The notes under the pieces were generated by a model. That model was not told the DNA's origin and made no database searches. It saw nothing but the letters and a program-made list of their open reading frames with translations. Shown here one piece after another: positions 44,598 to 52,375 of a stretch of 64,000 nucleotides of DNA. Origin of the DNA: JAIOSF01 sp963677755. Lineage in GTDB: Bacteria; Campylobacterota; Campylobacteria; Campylobacterales; Arcobacteraceae. Position 1 is the first letter of the stretch. Each line of letters starts with the position of its first letter. The DNA lies in assembly GCA_963677755.1 (NCBI GenBank), contig OY782506.1, forward strand, positions 806,001-870,000, written 5' to 3'. The position numbers and the translations under genes are program-made.

Positions 44598-44978
44598 ATG
44601 TCTGTTTATATAACTGATAGTTGTATAAACTGTGACGCTTGTATAGATGAGTGTCCAGCAACTGCAATAGTAAGTGCTGATGATTCTCCACTTGAAGATG
44701 CTGAGTTTACCTATGTAAAACCTGAAAAATGTATTGAATGTGTAGATTCAACTGTACCAAAATGTGCTGATGTTTGCCCAACAGAAGGGTGTATCATATG
44801 GGATATGCCTTACACAGAAGAATATGACTCATACTATTTAGATGGACAAGAAAATGGTATCTATAGTATTAGAGTTCATAAGAAAAAAGGGATGTTAAGC
44901 CCTGCAAATCAACCTCGACCTTTTAGAGAGTCTATCTCTATAGAAGATCGTGAAGCTAAAATGGCAGTTGAGATTTAA
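44598..44978 (+). CDS. 2[4Fe-4S] ferredoxin (second of tandem pair)
   Basis: The 126-residue paralogue of the preceding gene keeps both cluster motifs (CINCDACIDECP and CIECVDSTVPKCADVCP) and the tail (WDMPYTEEYDSYYLDGQENG). Sequence between the motifs is more acidic. The two genes probably arose by tandem duplication and are co-translated. Different redox partners or potentials are plausible. A strong hairpin follows the stop. Confidence 0.92.
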   Translation: MSVYITDSCINCDACIDECPATAIVSADDSPLEDAEFTYVKPEKCIECVDSTVPKCADVCPTEGCIIWDMPYTEEYDSYYLDGQENGIYSIRVHKKKGMLSPANQPRPFRESISIEDREAKMAVEI

Positions 44979-44996
44979 GATACAATTAGCCACAGT

Positions 44997-45022
44997 ACTA
45001 GATAAGTGAATACTTATCTAGT
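44997..45022 (+). terminator. Hairpin after the ferredoxin genes
   Basis: Perfect 11-bp arms ACTAGATAAGT and ACTTATCTAGT flank the loop GAAT, 18 nt after the second ferredoxin stop, followed by GCAATTTT. The stem is AT-rich and the T-run short, so termination may be partial; it separates the ferredoxin unit from the glucosylglycerate genes. Confidence 0.6.
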
Positions 45023-45040
45023 GCAATTTTCACACACTTA

Positions 45041-45075
45041 CAAAATTGTATAAAATATATTCATATACAATTTTG
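45041..45075 (+). promoter_or_regulatory. 12-bp inverted repeat operator upstream of the phosphatase gene
   Basis: Arms CAAAATTGTATA (45041-45052) and TATACAATTTTG (45064-45075) are perfect, with an 11-bp centre. A TATAAT box follows at 45085-45090, so the dyad covers the -35 region: a repressor or activator site. The predicted leader before ATG 45107 is very short (~10 nt) and has no clear ribosome site. Confidence 0.55.
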
Positions 45076-45106
45076 ATATATAACTATAATATGCTACAAT
45101 TTTATC

Positions 45107-45901
45107 ATGAAAAAAATAATATTTACAGATTTAGACGGAACATTTTTAAACCATCATAACTACTCATTTGAAGAATCAAAAGAAGCACTTAATAAAATAG
45201 AGCAAGAAAAAATACCACTTATATTTACAACAAGTAAAACAAAAATTGAGGTTGAACTATTACAACAAAAAGTGGGTATTGTTGAGCCATTTATTGTAGA
45301 AAATGGTGCTGCACTTTTTATACCAAAAGGGTACCAAAATTTTAATTTAGATTTTTTAACTGATTTTGAAGATAAAAAAGTTTTGACATTTGGAAAAACT
45401 TATGAACAAATTTTGAACTTTTATAACGAATACAAAGAGGAGTTTGGTTTAAGAGGATTTAGTGATATGGATATTCAAGAGGTGTCAGAATTAACTGGGC
45501 TAGACGCTGAAAGTGCAACTTATGCAAAAAATAGAGAATTTACTGAACCATTTGTGATGGAAGATACAACACGGTTGAAACAGCTAAAAAACTTAGCTTC
45601 AACATATAAAATAAAAATAACACAAGGTGGAAGATTTTTCCACCTTATTGGAGAAAAACAGGGCAAAGGAATTGCTGTTAAAAGAACAATTGAACTCTTT
45701 GAAAAACTGTATAATGAGACGATACATTCTATAGCTTTAGGTGACGGTGAAAATGATATTAAGATGTTGGAAGTTGTTGATACCCCAATTGTAATAAAAA
45801 ATCACAAAGATGAGTATCTTGCTGTAGATTTAGAAAATTTACAAAAGTCAACCCATAAAGGAAGTTTAGGCTGGAATGAGATGATACTAAAAAATGTCTA
45901 A
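45107..45901 (+). CDS. Glucosyl-/mannosyl-3-phosphoglycerate phosphatase (HAD family)
   Basis: The 264-residue protein is a HAD phosphatase of the MpgP/GpgP type. HAD motif I is FTDLDGTFLNHHNYSFEES, motif II the Thr/Ser of IFTTSKTKIEVE, motif III the Lys of KGIAVKRTI, and motif IV GDGENDIKML. Segments PFIVENGAALFIP and ITQGGRFFHLIG support the mannosyl-3-phosphoglycerate phosphatase subfamily. With the GT81 synthase four genes away, glucosylglycerate is the likelier product. It overlaps the kinase gene by 8 nt (ATGTCTAA). Confidence 0.88.
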   Translation: MKKIIFTDLDGTFLNHHNYSFEESKEALNKIEQEKIPLIFTTSKTKIEVELLQQKVGIVEPFIVENGAALFIPKGYQNFNLDFLTDFEDKKVLTFGKTYEQILNFYNEYKEEFGLRGFSDMDIQEVSELTGLDAESATYAKNREFTEPFVMEDTTRLKQLKNLASTYKIKITQGGRFFHLIGEKQGKGIAVKRTIELFEKLYNETIHSIALGDGENDIKMLEVVDTPIVIKNHKDEYLAVDLENLQKSTHKGSLGWNEMILKNV

Positions 45902-47015
45902 TCTAAAAAAGTTAAAAACAATTTATTTTAAAGCAGTCAAAGCTGTATTACCAAAAACAATAGTAAAAGAAAATATTGTAAAGTATAAACATAAAAAATT
46001 GTATATATTTTCTATTGGAAAAGCTGGATATGATATGGCAAAAGAATCTGAAAAAATATTAAAAAATAATGTTTTAGGTGGCGTTGCAATTTCCAATAAA
46101 AAAGGAAAGTTAAAACATATAAAACATTTCACCTCTACACATCCTCTTGTCTCACAAAAAAGTGTAAAAGCAGCAAAATTGTTAATTAAAGAGATTAAAA
46201 AACTAAAAAAAACAGATAGTTTTATCTTTTTTATAAGTGGTGGTGCTTCTGCTATGGTTGAGTTACCTGAAGATAGTATAAGCTTGAAAAAATTTCAAAA
46301 AATCTCTACAAAGCTTTTACTTTCAGGAATTGATATTCAAGAGTTGAATATCCAAAGAAAAAAACTTTCACAAGTAAAAGGTGGAAAACTTGCAAATAAC
46401 TTTAAAACAACGAAAGGGGAAGTTCTTGTTTTAAGTGATGTTGTTGGAGATGATATTGATACTATAGGCTCAGCACCTATGAATAATGGAAAATTCAAAC
46501 ATACAATAATAGGAAACAATACAAAAGCATTAAAAAGTGCAAAAAAATATATCTCTTCTGAAGTTGATTGTACAAAAATAATCACAACAACTCTCAATAT
46601 AAATACAACAAATGCTTCAAAATACATCAGAAAAACTATTGAAAAATATGATAAAAAATATCAAAGTTTTTGTTTGCTTTTTGGTGGAGAAACCACTACA
46701 AAAGTAAAAGGTAATGGGAAAGGTGGTAGAAATCAAGAATTAGCTTTAAAGCTACTTTTAGAAAAACCTATCCCAAAAAACATCTCTGTTTTATGTGCTG
46801 GAAGTGATGGAGGAGATGGAAACTCAAATGCTACAGGTGCATTTATAGATTTTGATATTTATAAAAAAATAGAAAAAAAAGGATTAAATCCACAACAATA
46901 TCTTATCAGTTGTGATAGTAATACTTTTTTTCATACATTAGGTTACGATTTTGTAACAGGAAAAACTGGAACTAATGTGATGGATTTCATTATTGTTTTA
47001 AAAAGAAATTCATAA
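45894..47015 (+). CDS. Glycerate 2-kinase (DUF4147/MOFRL family)
   Basis: The 373-residue kinase has the DUF4147 domain (IFSIGKAGYDMAKESEKIL, THPLVSQKSVKAAKLL, FFISGGASAMVELPED, VLSDVVGDDIDTIGSAP). The MOFRL domain follows (FGGETTTKVKGNGKGGRNQE, LCAGSDGGDGNSNATGAFID). Glycerate phosphorylated by this family re-enters glycolysis as 2-phosphoglycerate. Here it can recycle the glycerate released by the phosphorylase downstream. No sign of serine-cycle genes nearby. Confidence 0.93.
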   Translation: MSNLKKLKTIYFKAVKAVLPKTIVKENIVKYKHKKLYIFSIGKAGYDMAKESEKILKNNVLGGVAISNKKGKLKHIKHFTSTHPLVSQKSVKAAKLLIKEIKKLKKTDSFIFFISGGASAMVELPEDSISLKKFQKISTKLLLSGIDIQELNIQRKKLSQVKGGKLANNFKTTKGEVLVLSDVVGDDIDTIGSAPMNNGKFKHTIIGNNTKALKSAKKYISSEVDCTKIITTTLNINTTNASKYIRKTIEKYDKKYQSFCLLFGGETTTKVKGNGKGGRNQELALKLLLEKPIPKNISVLCAGSDGGDGNSNATGAFIDFDIYKKIEKKGLNPQQYLISCDSNTFFHTLGYDFVTGKTGTNVMDFIIVLKRNS

Positions 47016-47108
47016 CATCATTATTTTAAAATCACTACATTTGATTTTAATCTTTCAATAGAAACTATAAAATATCAAATAATACTTTATTAATTACAAA
47101 TTGATTAC

Positions 47109-47167
47109 AAAATGTTTACATTTTATACATTGCTTCTATTTTCTATAGAGGTTAATAGTGTTATAAT
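47109..47167 (+). promoter_or_regulatory. Palindrome and -10 box upstream of the GT81 gene
   Basis: AAAATGTTTACATTTT (47109-47124) is a perfect 16-bp palindrome 37 bp upstream of a TATAAT box (47162-47167). AAGGTGG lies ahead of the ATG at 47199. The 183-bp gap before this gene therefore holds a second promoter, so synthesis/breakdown genes can be tuned apart from the phosphatase/kinase pair. Confidence 0.5.
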
Positions 47168-47198
47168 TTATATATAAAAAATGTAAGGTGGATATTAA

Positions 47199-48422
47199 AT
47201 GGCAGATTTTTTTCAAAATGGTAGTATAGCTACATTACAAAACGTTTCTAATATTAATTTAGAAAAGATGGAAACAGAGTTAGAGAAGTTTAGTAAAAGA
47301 AGAAATATGGTTTTACTTTTACCTGCACTTTATAGTGAGTTTGAAACTCCCGCTATGAAGAAGATACTCAAAGAACTCAAAGGTGTTAAATATCTTTATA
47401 AAATTATTTTAGGTCTTGATAGAGCAAACAAAAAGCAGTTTGAAGATGTAAAAAAAATTATGTCTACTTTAGATGTAGAGGTTGATGTATTATGGAATGA
47501 CGGACCTCAGATGAAGGATATGTACAAGAAATTTGATGATAATGATTTAAGAAGTACGAATATCAAAGGGAAAGGGAGAAATGTATGGACCATGATAGGG
47601 TATGCACTTTCGGATCCTAAAGCATATGCTTTTGCACTACATGATTGTGATATTGTAAACTATACAAGAGAGATACCTGCAAGATTGTTTTATCCTATAG
47701 TTCATCCAGCACTTGATTTTGAATTTAATAAAGGGTATTACTCTAGAGTTACTGATAAGTTGCATGGGCGTGTTACAAGGTTGTTCTATTCTCCACTTAT
47801 AAAAGCATTGAAAAAAACATATGGATCAACTGAATATTTAGAGTATATGGATAGTTTTAGATATGCACTTTCTGGAGAATTTGCTTTTATACGAACACTT
47901 GCTCGTGGTATTCGTATCTCACCAACTTGGGGACTAGAAGTATCGACATTGAGTGAAGTATATGAAAAGACTTCAGTAAGACGAATTTGTCAAACAGAAA
48001 TTATGGAAACATACGAACATAAACATCAAGAGTTAAAAAATAGTGAACCAGAAAAAGAACTTGATGGTGGTGTTGCAAAAATGTCAATGGATATTGCCCA
48101 AACTATTTTTAGAATTATGTCTCAAAGAGGGGTGACATTTTCTAAAGATTCTTTAAAAACACTAAGAACTGCATATTTTCAAGAGAGCCGTAAAGCTATT
48201 TCAAAATATGATGCCTTAGCAAAATTTAATTCATTGCATTTTGAAAGAAAAAAAGAGATTGAAGCAGTAGAAACTTTTGATAAAGCTTTAAAAAAAGCTT
48301 CTAAAGAATTTTCAAAAGATCCACTTGGTGTTCCTTCTTTATCTGCTTGGACAAGTGTGCGTTCTGTACTCCCTGAAATCTCAGAAGAATTTATAACAAT
48401 TGTGGACATGGATAATAAATAA
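47199..48422 (+). CDS. gpgS: Glucosyl-3-phosphoglycerate synthase (GT81)
   Basis: The 407-residue glycosyltransferase (GT-A fold) matches the GpgS/MpgS-type GT81 family: LLLPALYSEFETPAMKKIL near the N-terminus, GKGRNVWTMIGYALSDPKAY, the metal-binding ALHDCDIVNYTREIPARLFY, FALHDCD, and FEFNKGYYSRVTDKLHGRVT. C-terminal GEFAFIRTLARGIRISPTWG completes the pattern. It transfers glucose from an NDP-glucose to 3-phosphoglycerate. Its stop overlaps the next start (TAATG), a tight coupling. Confidence 0.87.
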   Translation: MADFFQNGSIATLQNVSNINLEKMETELEKFSKRRNMVLLLPALYSEFETPAMKKILKELKGVKYLYKIILGLDRANKKQFEDVKKIMSTLDVEVDVLWNDGPQMKDMYKKFDDNDLRSTNIKGKGRNVWTMIGYALSDPKAYAFALHDCDIVNYTREIPARLFYPIVHPALDFEFNKGYYSRVTDKLHGRVTRLFYSPLIKALKKTYGSTEYLEYMDSFRYALSGEFAFIRTLARGIRISPTWGLEVSTLSEVYEKTSVRRICQTEIMETYEHKHQELKNSEPEKELDGGVAKMSMDIAQTIFRIMSQRGVTFSKDSLKTLRTAYFQESRKAISKYDALAKFNSLHFERKKEIEAVETFDKALKKASKEFSKDPLGVPSLSAWTSVRSVLPEISEEFITIVDMDNK

Positions 48423-50182
48423 TGGCAACTGCTGATCACTATACAACCCATACTACAGAGGATAGGATTAAGTTTATAAAAGAATCTTTGTTTGCTATTT
48501 ATAATGAACACGATGCAAAAAGAGCATATAGTTCAATCTTATTGATGATAGAATTATATAAGCAAAAAATAGAGAGTAAACCTTACATTCTTACTCAAAA
48601 AGATGTTATTTTAATAACCTATGGAGATCAGATATTTCATGAAGGGGAAACAGCACTTGCTACATTAAACAGATTTTTAAATGAATATGTTCAAGATTGT
48701 ATTAATACCGTTCATATCCTCCCTTTTTATCCTTATTCTTCTGATGATGGCTTTTCTATTGTAAATTATAAAGGGGTATGTCCTTTAAAAGGTTCATGGA
48801 AAGATATAGCAGAACTTGCTAAAAATCATAGATTGATGTTTGATGGTGTTATTAATCATATCAGTCAATTAAGTAGATGGTTTAATCATTATTTGGAAAA
48901 TGACCCAGATTTTGCTGAGTTTTTTATAGATATGGACCCATTAACAGACTTAACAAGTGTCGTAAGACCAAGAACCACACCTTTATTGACAGAATTTACT
49001 GATATAGAGGGAAAGATAAGACATATATGGACAACTTTTAGTAATGACCAAGTTGACTTAAACTATTCAAATTATAAAGTATTATTAAAGGTACTAGATA
49101 TTTTACTTTTTTATGTTGAACATGGTGCTTCTCTTTTAAGACTTGATGCGATTGCTTTTATTTGGAAAGAGATAGGTAGTAGTTGTGTTCATCTTCCTCA
49201 AACACATGAATTAATTCAGTTAATGCGTCAAGTAATTCATGAAGTGGCTCCTGAAGTTTTGATTATTACAGAAACGAATGTACCACATAATGAAAACATC
49301 TCTTATTTTGGTGAAGGTGACGATGAAGCACAAATGGTTTATAACTTTACATTACCTCCACTTTTAGCATTTTCAATTTTAAAAGGAGATACTACAAAAC
49401 TTACAGCATGGGCAAAAACATTGACTCTTCCAAGTGATAAGGTTTGTTTTTTTAATTTTACAGCGAGTCATGATGGGGTTGGAGTTCGAGCTGTAAATGA
49501 TATTTTAGATGAGAAAGAACTTGATTTTTTAGTACAATCATGTGAAGATCATGGGGGATTGGTATCTTATAGAACAGTAGGAGATGAAGGAAAACTACCT
49601 TATGAGTTAAATTGTAGTTATATTGATATATTAACTGACCCAAAAGAGAGTGTAGCACTTAGAGTAAAAAGGATGCTTTTATCTCAAGTTGTTGTCTTAT
49701 CAATGCCAGGAGTTCCAGGTATATATCTACACTCACTTGTTGGTTCTGAAAACTACCATGAAGCTGTCAGAAAAACAAGACGAAATAGAGCTATAAATAG
49801 AGAAAAACTTAATTTTGACAATATTAAAGAGGAACTTGACGAAGATGGAAGTTTACGAAAATTACTCTTTACAAAATATAAGCAGTTAATATCTATAAGG
49901 ATAAATGAAGCAGCATTTAATCCTTTTTCAAAATTTGAATTTTTAGATTTTGGGAAAAATATTTTTGCAGTGAGACAATATGCAGAAGATGAAGATGAAT
50001 CAATTTTAGCTTTACATAATTTTGCAGACCATGAAGTGGAAGTAGATTTAAAAAAAGTTACAACTGAGACATTAATAGATATAATAGCACATAATATAGG
50101 TATAAAAAACAAAGTAAAAATGCAACCATATGATATATTATGGTTAAAAAAACAAAAAAAAGATGAAAAATCATCTAAATAA
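48422..50182 (+). CDS. GH13_18 sugar phosphorylase (likely glucosylglycerate phosphorylase)
   Basis: The 586-residue protein belongs to the sucrose-phosphorylase group of GH13. The catalytic Asp nucleophile lies in LLRLDAIAFIWKEIG, the general acid Glu in VLIITETNVPHNENISYFG, and the transition-state Asp in NFTASHDGVGVRA. N-terminal HILPFYPYSSDDGFSIVNYK is typical of the subfamily. Members act on sucrose, glucosylglycerol or glucosylglycerate; operon context with a GT81 synthase and glycerate kinase favours the last. Products would be glucose 1-phosphate and glycerate. Confidence 0.88.
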   Translation: MATADHYTTHTTEDRIKFIKESLFAIYNEHDAKRAYSSILLMIELYKQKIESKPYILTQKDVILITYGDQIFHEGETALATLNRFLNEYVQDCINTVHILPFYPYSSDDGFSIVNYKGVCPLKGSWKDIAELAKNHRLMFDGVINHISQLSRWFNHYLENDPDFAEFFIDMDPLTDLTSVVRPRTTPLLTEFTDIEGKIRHIWTTFSNDQVDLNYSNYKVLLKVLDILLFYVEHGASLLRLDAIAFIWKEIGSSCVHLPQTHELIQLMRQVIHEVAPEVLIITETNVPHNENISYFGEGDDEAQMVYNFTLPPLLAFSILKGDTTKLTAWAKTLTLPSDKVCFFNFTASHDGVGVRAVNDILDEKELDFLVQSCEDHGGLVSYRTVGDEGKLPYELNCSYIDILTDPKESVALRVKRMLLSQVVVLSMPGVPGIYLHSLVGSENYHEAVRKTRRNRAINREKLNFDNIKEELDEDGSLRKLLFTKYKQLISIRINEAAFNPFSKFEFLDFGKNIFAVRQYAEDEDESILALHNFADHEVEVDLKKVTTETLIDIIAHNIGIKNKVKMQPYDILWLKKQKKDEKSSK

Positions 50183-50197
50183 CTACAAAGGACGAAA

Positions 50198-51037
50198 ATG
50201 ATTAAAAAATGTTTATTCCCAGCAGCAGGATATGGTACAAGATTTTTACCTGCAACAAAAGCGATGCCTAAAGAGATGTTACCAATACTAACAAAACCAC
50301 TTATTCAATATGGTGTAGAAGAAGCTATGGAAGCTGGATGTGATGTGATGGCGATTATTACAGGTCGTGGAAAAAGAGCAATTACCGATCATTTTGATAT
50401 ATCTTATGAGTTAGAACATCAAATCCAAGGAAGTTCAAAAGAGGAGCTTTTAGGAGATATTAGAGATATTATGGATAAGTGTACATTTACATATACTAGA
50501 CAAAATGAGATGAAAGGTTTAGGAGATGCTATATACAAAGGAAATGTACTTGTAGGTTTTCAAAATCCATTTGCTGTTATTTTGGCAGATGATTTATGTG
50601 TAAATCCAGATGGTGATGGTATTTTAAAACAGATGGTAGATCTTTATTATAAATACAAATGTTGTATTGTAGCAACTATGGAGGTAGCAAATGAAGAGGT
50701 TCATAAATATGGTGTTATTGAAGGAAAAGAGATAGAAGAGGGTGTTTTTATGGTATCAAATATGGTAGAAAAACCAGACAATGATAAAGCACCGTCAAAT
50801 TTAGCAGTAATAGGAAGATATATCTTAACACCTGATATTTTTGATATGATTAAAAATACAAAACCAGGGAAAAATGGTGAGTTACAAATTACAGATGCTT
50901 TATGTGAACAAGCAAAAAAAGGGATGGTAATAGCTTATAAGTTTAAAGGAAAAAGATTTGATTGTGGTAGTGTTGATGGTTTTGTAGAAGCTACAAACTA
51001 TTTTTATGAGCAAGAAAAAAATAACGAGAAAAAGTAG
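50198..51037 (+). CDS. galU: UTP-glucose-1-phosphate uridylyltransferase
   Basis: The 279-residue enzyme makes UDP-glucose from glucose 1-phosphate. The N-terminal nucleotide-binding motif is FPAAGYGTRFLPATKAMPKE; further family segments are IITGRGKRAITDHFDISYEL, AVILADDLCVN, GVIEGKEIEEGVFMVSNMVE and RFDCGSVDGFVEAT. AAAGGA precedes the ATG. In this cluster it can recycle the G1P released by the phosphorylase into the donor for the synthase. Confidence 0.95.
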   Translation: MIKKCLFPAAGYGTRFLPATKAMPKEMLPILTKPLIQYGVEEAMEAGCDVMAIITGRGKRAITDHFDISYELEHQIQGSSKEELLGDIRDIMDKCTFTYTRQNEMKGLGDAIYKGNVLVGFQNPFAVILADDLCVNPDGDGILKQMVDLYYKYKCCIVATMEVANEEVHKYGVIEGKEIEEGVFMVSNMVEKPDNDKAPSNLAVIGRYILTPDIFDMIKNTKPGKNGELQITDALCEQAKKGMVIAYKFKGKRFDCGSVDGFVEATNYFYEQEKNNEKK

Positions 51038-51043
51038 TTAATT

Positions 51044-52300
51044 ATGATTCATTTCACACAAAATTTTAAACAACAACTAACAGCAAATGATAGTAAAAGA
51101 ATTGATGATGTATTTTTAACTTTGAAAGAGGAAAAAGATTCTGATACAATTGGTTATTATAAGTTATATGAAACTTCAAAGAAAATTTTAAAAGAGACAA
51201 AAAAATACAAAAATAATAATAAGTATTTCAAAAATAAAAAGATTGAAAATATTGTTATTGTAGGAATTGGTGGTTCTACTTTAGGGACTAAAGCTGTATA
51301 TGAACTTTTAAAACTAAAGCAAAAGTCGTATATCAATATAGTTTTTTTAGAAAATGTTGATCCACTAGATATCGCCTCAAAAACAAAAGGTATCAAAAAA
51401 ACAAATTCACTTTTTATAGTAATATCAAAATCAGGTGGAACTATTGAAACAATCTCTATTTTTAAATATATATTAGAAAAGTTTAAATTAGACTTGAAAA
51501 AAGATAGTAAACGATTAATAGCAATAACAGATAAAGACTCTAATTTATCAAAATTAGCGGCAAAAAATAAAATTGAACAATTTAACATACCCTTAAATGT
51601 TGGGGGAAGATTTTCAGTATTAAGTGCTGTTGGTGTTGTCCCTTTAGCTCTTGCTGGATTTAAAGTTGAAAAACTACTAAAAGGTTCTCAAGAATTTATC
51701 CAATCTTTTTTTAATAAAAAAGAAAATCATCTACTTGAAAAAGGATATTTTTACTTTAAAAATAAAGATAGATATTCTATCAATACACTTTTTAGCTATT
51801 CAACATATTTTTCTTATTTTAATGACTGGTATGTTCAACTTTGGGGAGAAAGTTTAGGAAAACTAGATACCTCAAATACCAAAGTAGGACTTACACCTGT
51901 TGGACTTGTGGGAAGTATAGATCAACATTCATTTTTACAGCTCATTATTCAAGGTGTTGAAAATAAAACAGTAAGTTTTATACAAATTAAAGATTTTGAG
52001 AAAAATGTGAAAATACCAAATATAAATATGGAGTTCTTAGAAAAAACAGATTTTGTAAATGGGTGTAGTTTTGATAAATTATTAAATGAAGAGTGTAATG
52101 CTACAGTTGAGAGTTTAATCGATGAAAATATACCAACAGATGTAATAACTTTAAATAAATTTAGTGAAAAGAATATTGGTATTTTAATTAGTTATTATGA
52201 GATACTTACTTCAGCAGTAGGAGCTTTTTTAGATATAAATACTTATGATCAGCCAGGTGTTGAATTTGGTAAAAAGAAGTTGGTAAGTAAATTTAAGTAA
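51044..52300 (+). CDS. pgi: Glucose-6-phosphate isomerase
   Basis: The 418-residue protein is a short Pgi, as is usual in Campylobacterota. Phosphosugar-binding segments are IVGIGGSTLGTKAVYELLKL, FIVISKSGGTIETISIFKYI and GGRFSVLSAVGVVPLALAGF. VGSIDQHSFLQLIIQGVENK supplies the His/Gln active-site region. It connects gluconeogenic fructose 6-phosphate with the glucose-phosphate pool for NDP-sugar. Start 6 nt after galU. Confidence 0.93.
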   Translation: MIHFTQNFKQQLTANDSKRIDDVFLTLKEEKDSDTIGYYKLYETSKKILKETKKYKNNNKYFKNKKIENIVIVGIGGSTLGTKAVYELLKLKQKSYINIVFLENVDPLDIASKTKGIKKTNSLFIVISKSGGTIETISIFKYILEKFKLDLKKDSKRLIAITDKDSNLSKLAAKNKIEQFNIPLNVGGRFSVLSAVGVVPLALAGFKVEKLLKGSQEFIQSFFNKKENHLLEKGYFYFKNKDRYSINTLFSYSTYFSYFNDWYVQLWGESLGKLDTSNTKVGLTPVGLVGSIDQHSFLQLIIQGVENKTVSFIQIKDFEKNVKIPNINMEFLEKTDFVNGCSFDKLLNEECNATVESLIDENIPTDVITLNKFSEKNIGILISYYEILTSAVGAFLDINTYDQPGVEFGKKKLVSKFK

Positions 52301-52324
52301 TAAATATATCCTCTAAAAAACTTA

Positions 52325-52340
52325 CGGAACACTTATTGAA
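52325..52340 (+). promoter_or_regulatory. Candidate sigma-54 promoter of nifB
   Basis: CGGAACACTTATTGAA matches the Campylobacter-type -24 element GGAAC and the TTG of the -12 element with correct spacing, but the -12 dinucleotide is GA instead of GC. It lies 36 nt before the nifB ATG, which suits a sigma-54 start. A weak match in AT-rich DNA. Confidence 0.45.
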
Positions 52341-52375
52341 TATATCCTTATATATAAAATAAAAAGGATTATGAT

